Below, piece by piece: positions 58,262-64,000 of a stretch of 64,000 nucleotides of DNA. The notes under the pieces were generated by a model, which searched no databases, was not told the DNA's origin, and was given only the letters and a program-made list of their open reading frames with translations. The stretch's first letter is position 1; each line of letters begins with the position of its first letter. Source of the stretch: Archangium violaceum (GTDB lineage: Bacteria; Myxococcota; Myxococcia; Myxococcales; Myxococcaceae); assembly GCF_016887565.1 (NCBI RefSeq), contig NZ_CP069396.1:11638001-11702000 (forward strand), written 5' to 3'. A program made the translations under genes and the position numbers.

Positions 58262-58945
58262 TCAGCCGCGGTACTGGTGGATGGACATGATGGGGTAGTT
58301 CATCGACGAGATGGTGATCTTCTGCGAGCCATCCGCGTTCACGTTGTTGGAGCCGATGAACTGGGGCTTGCCGTCCTTCATGCCGGCGAACATCACCACG
58401 TGGTGACCGCCGTTGGTCTTCAGGCTCACCACGTCACCCGGCTTCGCATCGGCCAGCGACACGCGCTTGAAGTTCGGGTCCTTGTCCAGGTTGGCCTGCA
58501 GGCCCACCACCGCGTTGTGGTGCTGGCCGTTCTTGATCTGCCCCGCCTGCTCCAGGCACGCGGACACGAAGTTGGCGCAGTTCACGTTGTTGGGGACCCA
58601 GTCCTCCATGTCCGAGCCCACGCCGCCCTTCTCCAGCTTGAGGCTGCCGGCGTTCTTGCCCAGGTGCGACTTCGCGATGTCGAAGGGGCTGCCGTTGGGA
58701 CCCTGCGAGGCCGGGCCCGCGGAGGTGGGACCCTGGGTGCCCGACGTCGACGGGCTGCCGCTGTTGCCCTTCGACGGACCGGGCTCGAAGCTGTCGCGCG
58801 AGCCGGGGATGTTCAGCGACTTGCCCGCGTAGATCAGGTTCGCGTCCTTGATCTGCGGGTTGGCCTTCATCAGCGCGCTGACCGTCGTGTTGTGGCTCCT
58901 GGCGATCGCCGACAGCGTGTCTCCGGACTTGATGCGGTAGCTCAT
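58262..58945 (-). CDS. LysM and CHAP/NlpC-like peptidoglycan hydrolase
   Basis: The 227-residue protein opens with a LysM domain (about 3-47; YRIKSGDTLSAIAR) that binds peptidoglycan or chitin-type glycans. A Ser/Gly/Pro linker follows. The C-terminal domain is a CHAP/NlpC-like amidase or endopeptidase with Cys123 in VNCANFVSAC and His181/182 in GGHHVVMF. There is no signal peptide before the LysM; it may be exported without one or act inside the cell. ATG 58945 was chosen because AGGAG lies about 8 bases upstream. It is divergent from the HEAT-like gene, with an AT-richer 192-bp gap. Confidence 0.82.
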   Translation of the reverse strand: MSYRIKSGDTLSAIARSHNTTVSALMKANPQIKDANLIYAGKSLNIPGSRDSFEPGPSKGNSGSPSTSGTQGPTSAGPASQGPNGSPFDIAKSHLGKNAGSLKLEKGGVGSDMEDWVPNNVNCANFVSACLEQAGQIKNGQHHNAVVGLQANLDKDPNFKRVSLADAKPGDVVSLKTNGGHHVVMFAGMKDGKPQFIGSNNVNADGSQKITISSMNYPIMSIHQYRG

Positions 58946-59137
58946 GGCCGCTCCTGGGCGGGAAATTTGAAGTAACAAACTCGAAGAAATTCTCGGACCC
59001 AGGGCTGGGGAAGTTGCGTCGCCCCTGTCACGAACCCGCCTCGGCCCCTGATCCTACTCTCAACCTCCAAGAAAAAACGACACGGAATCTTGAACAGCAA
59101 TATTTCCTCGTGATACCTGGAAAACCGGGTCACGACC

Positions 59138-60316
59138 ATGCAACCTCCATCGAAGAAGGCCGCCGTCACGATCGGCGCCCTGCTGCTCATCATCCTCGGG
59201 GCGGCGCTGCTGTCGCGCCGCTCGGGCCCCGCCGGGGGGGAGTCTCCGGAGACCTCGGCCGACACGGCCACCCCGTCCGGGAGTGCCCAGGCCGCCGCCG
59301 CACCATCCCAGCCCGGAGGCCCGGGCCAACCCCAGGAGCGCCGTCCCAAGGAGGACGTGCTGCCCATGCCGGGGTGCTGGGAGGGGGTGGGCGAGTTCGA
59401 CAAGAACGCCTCGCTGGACAACTTCCGCCAGGCCCTGGCCGCCGCGGCGGGCGCGGGTGATCGCGAGCTCGCGCAGTACCTCCAGGAGCGGCTCACGGAG
59501 CTGGTGGGGGAGGACGCGGGCAAGGCGCTCCAGGTGCTCGACTGGGCGGAGAAGTCCAGCCAGCCGGAGCTGGGCGTCTACATGGAGGCGCTCAAGGCCA
59601 CGGGCGCCGTGCAGGACCCGAAGGTGGCCGAGCGCCTGCTGAAGATGGGCGAGGACAAGGGCTCGCAGCTGATGAACCGGGCCGCGGCCATGGACGCGCT
59701 GGAGACGCAGAAGCGCCTGTCTCCAGCCAACATCCAGCGGTTGAAGACCGTGGCGATGGACCTGTCGGCGGACTCGGCGGGCTGGGTGGCCACGCGCACC
59801 ATCGGCCGGGTGATGAAGGAGGACTTCGAGCGAACCGGCAACTTCGCTCCCTATTGGAAGGAGCTGCTGGACATCGGCGAGAAGTCCGAGGACATGGCCG
59901 TGCGCCTGCTGGCGCTGGAGATGCCCTCGTATTCGAACCCCGTCATCGGCGGCGATTCGATGGAGCGGCTCGTTCAGATCATGCGCACCGACCGGGAGCG
60001 CGACGTGCGTGAGATGGCCGCCTTCCGGCTCGCCGTCACGCAGGAGCCGGACAAGGCGCTGGAGGCCTACCGCGCCGCCTTCCCCGCCGAGCAGGACGAG
60101 TGCGTGCGCTGGGCCTTCTTCCGCTTCGCCGTGCGCGCCGCCGGGCCCCGGGCGCTGCCAGTGCTCGCGCAGATGGCCGCGCAGGATCCGCGCTTCCTCC
60201 AGGACTACCAGGACTTCCAGCGGCTCTACGCCGAGGGCACGGTGGACTTCGCCCGTGTCTGGATGGGCAAGGAAGAGCGCCACCCATGCATCATGGAGGA
60301 AGGAGCGCCGCACTGA
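59138..60316 (+). CDS. Membrane-anchored helical-repeat (HEAT-like) protein
   Basis: The 392-residue protein has one N-terminal membrane helix (about 8-25; AAVTIGALLLIILGAALL), a Pro/Ser/Gly-rich linker to about 85 and then a helical-repeat domain of HEAT/PBS-like character (GSQLMNRAAAMDALE; RDVREMAAFRLAVTQEPDKAL in outline). It would sit at the inner membrane with its domain in the periplasm. Function is unknown. Its stop codon overlaps an in-frame ATG (60316) of the next gene. Confidence 0.75.
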   Translation: MQPPSKKAAVTIGALLLIILGAALLSRRSGPAGGESPETSADTATPSGSAQAAAAPSQPGGPGQPQERRPKEDVLPMPGCWEGVGEFDKNASLDNFRQALAAAAGAGDRELAQYLQERLTELVGEDAGKALQVLDWAEKSSQPELGVYMEALKATGAVQDPKVAERLLKMGEDKGSQLMNRAAAMDALETQKRLSPANIQRLKTVAMDLSADSAGWVATRTIGRVMKEDFERTGNFAPYWKELLDIGEKSEDMAVRLLALEMPSYSNPVIGGDSMERLVQIMRTDRERDVREMAAFRLAVTQEPDKALEAYRAAFPAEQDECVRWAFFRFAVRAAGPRALPVLAQMAAQDPRFLQDYQDFQRLYAEGTVDFARVWMGKEERHPCIMEEGAPH

Positions 60317-60357
60317 TGCGCCCGCACTCCTCCCCGTCCCCGACAGGAATGACTCGC

Positions 60358-61356
60358 ATGCCTCATGGACACCGCACCGCCGGCTGGCGTGTGGCGCTGC
60401 TGGCCGCCGTGGCCTGGCTGCTGCCCGCCAGCGCCTCCGCCGCCGATACCGACAAGACGCCCCTGCGCCAGGTGACGTGCTCCTTCACCGGCATGGTGGA
60501 CGAGCTGCGCGCGGCGCTGAAGTCCGGCTCGCCCGCCTACCGCAAGTACGTGAAGGAGCGGCTGAAGGTGGCCGCCCGGGCCATGCCCGCCGACGAGCTG
60601 CTCGCCATCATCCAGCAGGAGCGCGACCCGGACACGCTGGAGGCCCTGGGCGCGGCCCTGGCCAGCAAGGCCAGCTTCTCCGAGGACGCCACCCTCCTCC
60701 AGCCGCTGCTCGCGCGCGCGGCGGGGGACGCGGAGCCGGGCCTGCGCGCCGCGGCGGTGCGGGGGCTGCGAGGCACCGGCTCGGTGGACGTGATGGCGAA
60801 GAACGGCGGCGTGGTGACGTACGAGCAGCTCATCCGCGACAGCGCGCCCGAGGTGCGCCAGGCCGTGGTGGACAACCTCGTCCACGAGAGCGCCAAGGTG
60901 TACTTCGGCCACGACCGCACCGTGTCCGAGACGGCCGTCAACACGGCGCTGGCCGCGAAGGACCCCGAGGTGGCCGCGAAGCTGCTGTCCGAGGTCTCCA
61001 TGGAGCAGGTGGGCCATGGCACGGTGGAGCAGCTCCGCCAGCAGCTGCGCTCGGACAACGCGAGCCTGCGCGGGGCGGCGGCGACGGCGCTCGGCGGCGT
61101 ACCCGGAGCGGAGTCCACGAGCGTGCGCGACTCGCTCGTCGAGCTCTACCGCACGGACAAGGACCCGGCGGTGCGCAAGGCGGCGCTGCGGGGAATCGTC
61201 CGGCTGGGCATGGGCGGCGCGCTGCCCACGCTCGAGTCGCTGCGGGGCGTGGCACCCGCGCTGGATCCGGAGATCGACGCCTGGCGCACCGCGCTCGGGA
61301 TGAACCTCCAGGAGTGGGAGCTGCTGCTCCGGGAGAAGGAGCGTCTGCGCAAGTAA
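60358..61356 (+). CDS. Secreted helical-repeat (HEAT-like) protein
   Basis: The 332-residue protein has a signal peptide (about 6-25; VALLAAVAWLLPASASA) and a HEAT-like repeat domain (GLRAAAVRGLRGTG; SLRGAAATALGGVPG; PAVRKAALRGIVRLG). It shares this character with the gene just upstream, with which it likely forms an operon. ATG 60358 was chosen because AGGA lies 9 bases upstream and it begins close to the signal peptide; ATG 60316, overlapping the previous stop, would add 14 residues. Function is unknown; a periplasmic scaffold or protein-binding role is plausible. Confidence 0.75.
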   Translation: MPHGHRTAGWRVALLAAVAWLLPASASAADTDKTPLRQVTCSFTGMVDELRAALKSGSPAYRKYVKERLKVAARAMPADELLAIIQQERDPDTLEALGAALASKASFSEDATLLQPLLARAAGDAEPGLRAAAVRGLRGTGSVDVMAKNGGVVTYEQLIRDSAPEVRQAVVDNLVHESAKVYFGHDRTVSETAVNTALAAKDPEVAAKLLSEVSMEQVGHGTVEQLRQQLRSDNASLRGAAATALGGVPGAESTSVRDSLVELYRTDKDPAVRKAALRGIVRLGMGGALPTLESLRGVAPALDPEIDAWRTALGMNLQEWELLLREKERLRK

Positions 61357-61399
61357 CGGGGGGAACGCAGTTCCGCAGTGCAACCTCAGAGGAGGCAGT

Positions 61400-61942
61400 A
61401 TGAACGTGAAGAAGATGCTGTACGCCGCCGTGGCCCTCACGGCCGGCTGGGCCGGGGTCGCCGTGTCCGCCACCGCGAAGGGTCCCATCTGCGAGACCAG
61501 CGCGAACGTGAACTCGACGACGTACTACAACTGCTCGGGCAGCAGCCACACCGCGCTCGACATGGGCAACGCGTCGTGCGGTGAGTGGAACCACCGCGCC
61601 ATGCTCTCGGGCAGCTACGCCTACAAGTACTACGGCGGCTGTGCCGCGGCCTGCTACGGCTCGGACTGCAACGGCGGCGCGGGCAACTACTACGTCGTCA
61701 CCGGCGCCAGCGGCTGGGACTTCCGCCAGCTCCACATCTACGCCAACGTCAGCTCCGGCACGAAGACCTGCGATGGCTGCGCGCTGGGTCTCGTGGGCGG
61801 CACCGGTAGCGCCACCGGCCCGCACGTGCACGCGGACAACCGTCAGTACGGCACCCGCAAGTCGGCCTGGTACACCAGCAAGGGCACCACCTGCGGCTCC
61901 AGCGCGTACTGCGGCAACGTCGTCGGCGTCCCGACGCTCTAG
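61400..61942 (+). CDS. Secreted M23-like (lysostaphin-type) metallopeptidase
   Basis: The 180-residue protein has a signal peptide (about 1-24) and a Cys-rich domain (about 10 Cys) that carries M23-like zinc-binding elements: HTALDMG (H-x3-D, near 50) and GPHVHADNRQ (HxH, near 145). These are the two zinc-ligand motifs of lysostaphin/LytM-type peptidoglycan endopeptidases. The Cys content, high Gly/Ser/Tyr and small size suit a secreted, disulfide-stabilised hydrolase. An ATG at 61400 starts the signal peptide. It follows the HEAT-like gene by 43 bases. Confidence 0.7.
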   Translation: MNVKKMLYAAVALTAGWAGVAVSATAKGPICETSANVNSTTYYNCSGSSHTALDMGNASCGEWNHRAMLSGSYAYKYYGGCAAACYGSDCNGGAGNYYVVTGASGWDFRQLHIYANVSSGTKTCDGCALGLVGGTGSATGPHVHADNRQYGTRKSAWYTSKGTTCGSSAYCGNVVGVPTL

Positions 61943-62144
61943 TTCCCCCCCGCCCCGTTCCAGCGCTCCGGAGCGGGGCGGCTCCTCCAGGCACGTGGCC
62001 CGCCCTCCCCGAGGGCCCGAGGCCCGGCCGCCCGCCTCCCCGACGGGCAGGAGGCCCGACGCTCCACGCCCGTTCGCTTGTGACCGCTCGCTCCAGCTCC
62101 CCACCTTGTCCCAAAGGAACCGTTGAACGCGGCGGAAGGATGGG

Positions 62145-62606
62145 ATGGGCATGCACAAGTGGACATGGAGCCTGACGGCGCTGGCCCTGCTCGGCCTCGC
62201 TTCCGGCTGCAACAAGGGACAGAACGAGAACGCGAACGACCGGGGCGTGGTCGCCACGGAGCGCGGCCGCATGGGCGAGGAAGCCCCGGTGGAGAACGAG
62301 AGCGTCACCGAGCAGAACCCCGAGGCCATCGGCGGCGAGGACCTGGCGGACCAGGAAATCTACGGCACGGTGACGGGGATGGGCGCGGGGAACATCACGG
62401 TGCGCAACAACAGCGGGAGCACCACGATGACGCTCGCGCTGCAGGACGACACCCGCTTCCTGAGCCAGGGCCGGCCGGCGCAACGCGCCCAGCTGCGCGA
62501 GGGCATGCAGGTGCGTGCCTCCTATGACGAGCTGGGCGGCAAGTACGAGGCCACCACCGTGGAGCTCTTCCCCAAGGCGACGAAGCCACAGACCCCGGAG
62601 AAGTGA
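62145..62606 (+). CDS. Small lipoprotein with OB-like domain (paralogue of 48838)
   Basis: The 153-residue protein has a lipoprotein signal (LGLASGC, Cys about 20), a Glu/Asn-rich linker and a small beta-rich domain (GTVTGMGAGNITVRN, LALQDDTRFL, REGMQVRASYDELGGKYEATTVEL in outline). This order of G-x-V-x-G-x-G-x-G strands and EGMxVRxS matches the secreted protein at 48838. Function is unknown. ATG 62145 and ATG 62151 are both possible; GGAAGG lies upstream of both. The DUF5335 gene follows closely (12 bases). Confidence 0.75.
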   Translation: MGMHKWTWSLTALALLGLASGCNKGQNENANDRGVVATERGRMGEEAPVENESVTEQNPEAIGGEDLADQEIYGTVTGMGAGNITVRNNSGSTTMTLALQDDTRFLSQGRPAQRAQLREGMQVRASYDELGGKYEATTVELFPKATKPQTPEK

Positions 62607-62617
62607 GAGGTGTTCCC

Positions 62618-62998
62618 ATGCAGCATCACACGCGAGAGATTCCCCGCGAGGTGTGGTCCGACTATCTCACCCTGCTGAGCAGCATCGAGCGTGACCACCG
62701 GGTCCGCGTCCAGGCCGGGGGGCCGGACTTCGGCGAGCAGACGCTGGCCGCGAGCCTGCCGCTGGTGGACATCTCCGTCGAGGAGAAGGGCAGCGATGAG
62801 GGGGCCATCGAGGTGACGGTGGGCCGGCCCGGCGAGGAGATCACCCACCGCATCCTGCACCCGGAGCACGTCTGGGCCGAGGAGAGCGACAGCGGGGACA
62901 TCGAGTGCCTGGACATCGAGGACTCGGACCACGTGAAGACGCTCATCTACTTCGAGCCGCAGCTGGCGCTCGAGGAGGCCATGCCCCAGCAGATGTAG
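62618..62998 (+). CDS. DUF5335-like protein
   Basis: The 126-residue acidic protein resembles DUF5335: it opens REIPREVWSDYLTLLSSIERDH, and has alternating strands with SLPLVDISVEEKG, ITHRILHPEHVW and a C-terminal HVKTLIYFEP. The small, soluble domain is of unknown function. ATG 62618 has GAGAGG about 7 bases upstream. It follows the OB-like lipoprotein gene by 12 bases, so the two are probably one operon. Confidence 0.75.
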   Translation: MQHHTREIPREVWSDYLTLLSSIERDHRVRVQAGGPDFGEQTLAASLPLVDISVEEKGSDEGAIEVTVGRPGEEITHRILHPEHVWAEESDSGDIECLDIEDSDHVKTLIYFEPQLALEEAMPQQM

Positions 62999-63077
62999 AA
63001 GACGAGGCCGGAGACGCCCCACCTCCCGAGAGGTGTTGCATCCCCGGCCCCAGTGTCAGCTCAGACGAGCGGACGGA

Positions 63078-63878
63078 TTACGGGTACAGCGCGCGGGCGC
63101 CGGACTTGTCCAGGCTGGTCAGCACGAGGTCGCCGGTCTGGGTGCCGTTGCACTGGGGGTAGTGCATGACGGAGGCGCGGTCGTAGGTGCTGGTCAGCGC
63201 GCGCCACTGGTTGTCCTCGTAGCAGCCGGAGGAGGTGGAGCGGGTGTGCTCGTGACGGAAGCCGAGCGTGTGGCCCAGCTCGTGGCGCAGCACGCCCGTC
63301 AGGGACCAGGCGCCCGTGCTGCTGAAGGCGCTGGTGTCGATGAGGACGTTGCGGGCCGAGCGGCTGGAGTTCGGGAAGAACGCGCGCGCCACGTAGCCGG
63401 CGCCGCTCACCTGGCGCACGTCGAACACCACCGCCGACTGGGACGCGGTGCAGCTGGAGTCGTAGCTGCTGCTGTGCACGAAGTTGACGTTGGCGGTGGC
63501 CTCCCAGGCCGCCGTCGCGCTGTTCATCGCGCTCACCACGGTGCTGTAGCGCGAGCCGAACGAGGAGGAGCTCACGCAGTAGGTGATGTTGCGGGCCGCG
63601 GTGGCGCTCCACTTGATGTCGCCGCCGATGTAGTACACGGCCAGGCCGCCCTCGGAGGTGCCCACGTCACCGTTGGCCACGAAGTTGTCATAGTACGCGC
63701 GCAGGCCCTCGACACCCTCGACGGCCTCGTCGCCGTTGACGACGTAAACGTCGCCCTCGTCCTTGATGGCCTCGGCCTGGAACTCCTCGAACGTCGGGAT
63801 CTTCTGCTCGGCGGCCTCGGGGCCACCGCAACCAACAAGAGCCACACCGGCCAGCAACGCCATCGAAAGCTTGCGCAT
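63078..63878 (-). CDS. Secreted matrixin-like metalloprotease lipoprotein
   Basis: The 266-residue protein has a lipoprotein signal (ALLAGVALVGCGG, Cys about 17) and a metzincin-type zinc site HELGHTLGFRHEH (His199, Glu200, His203, His209), which suits the matrixin or M10/M57-like clan. The preceding propeptide-like part (about 20-85) and the catalytic Met-turn-like SVMHYPQ downstream (about 240) support this. It is expected at the cell surface or outside, as a predatory or nutritional protease. ATG 63878 has AAAGGAATT upstream. The gene is convergent with the DUF5335 gene. Confidence 0.88.
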   Translation of the reverse strand: MRKLSMALLAGVALVGCGGPEAAEQKIPTFEEFQAEAIKDEGDVYVVNGDEAVEGVEGLRAYYDNFVANGDVGTSEGGLAVYYIGGDIKWSATAARNITYCVSSSSFGSRYSTVVSAMNSATAAWEATANVNFVHSSSYDSSCTASQSAVVFDVRQVSGAGYVARAFFPNSSRSARNVLIDTSAFSSTGAWSLTGVLRHELGHTLGFRHEHTRSTSSGCYEDNQWRALTSTYDRASVMHYPQCNGTQTGDLVLTSLDKSGARALYP

Positions 63879-64000
63879 GGGAATTCCTTTGAAGGGAACA
63901 GCGGGGGGGTTTGACGCGGTCACCTGGGCTTCCCCAGCCGCGACCGCGCGCCGCATGCCCTGAGCAACCCCCGGGCCAACAAGCCTCTCTTCGGGAAATC

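Overview
This window looks like a stretch of chromosome from a high-GC predatory myxobacterium, most likely of the Cystobacterineae (the Archangium/Cystobacter/Melittangium group). The reasons are the dense, strongly GC-biased coding, an HRDVSPQN-type Ser/Thr kinase with a PEGA domain, a DUF2378 (TIGR02265) protein, a sigma-54 enhancer-binding protein, a cyclase/AAA/TPR regulator, and many secreted hydrolases and lipoproteins. The species is inferred. No rRNA, tRNA, CRISPR array, transposase, prophage module or large biosynthetic cluster was recognised.

Layout. 0-7.2 kb: a Trp-rich coiled-coil membrane protein, a sigma-54 activator with an N-terminal HTH, a protein with two cysteine-peptidase-like domains, a structured 430-bp gap and a CtaA/COX15-type heme A synthase. 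7.2-13.3 kb: an SRPBCC protein, a cyclase/ATPase/TPR regulator divergent from an unrecognised 425-aa protein, and an SDR. 13.3-23.3 kb: a GHKL ATPase with a HEXXH motif, a peptidoglycan-binding cysteine hydrolase, a coiled-coil protein, a 1161-aa tandem chemoreceptor and pyruvate phosphate dikinase. 23.5-29.4 kb: an unknown effector-like protein with a lipoprotein, a secreted RNase T2 and a two-gene quaternary-amine ABC importer. 29.6-38.3 kb: a tail-fibre/H-type-lectin-like secreted protein, then a compact operon of HhH/beta-barrel protein, lamin-tail lipoprotein and thermonuclease lipoprotein, followed by an esterase, DUF2378 and an ATP-grasp enzyme. 38.3-41.6 kb: a lower-GC patch with a secreted EEP-family nuclease and a glycosyltransferase, bracketed by two inverted copies of a dispersed repeat. 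41.7-52.4 kb: EttA, an FHA protein, an ABC-2 exporter, a Ser/Thr kinase, a serine hydrolase, a small OB-like secreted protein, a purine permease and a hybrid histidine kinase. 52.6-64 kb: a discoidin-type secreted protein, a small outer-membrane barrel, TreZ, a ClpX-like AAA+ ATPase, a LysM/CHAP-like hydrolase, HEAT-like proteins, an M23-like peptidase, small envelope proteins and a matrixin-like metalloprotease.

Functional theme. Much of the window acts outside the cytoplasm. There are three secreted nucleases of unrelated folds (RNase T2, SNase, EEP), at least four peptidoglycan- or peptide-bond-hydrolase folds and several lectin or adhesin-like proteins, alongside envelope sensing and signalling genes (chemoreceptor, hybrid kinase, Ser/Thr kinase, FHA). 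This fits a predatory, biofilm-forming soil bacterium. The best candidates for something undescribed are the putative extracellular-DNA operon (31652-35528), the GHKL/HEXXH fusion (13316-14761), the tandem chemoreceptor (16865-20350) and the sigma-54 activator lacking a C-terminal DNA-binding domain (1416-4343).
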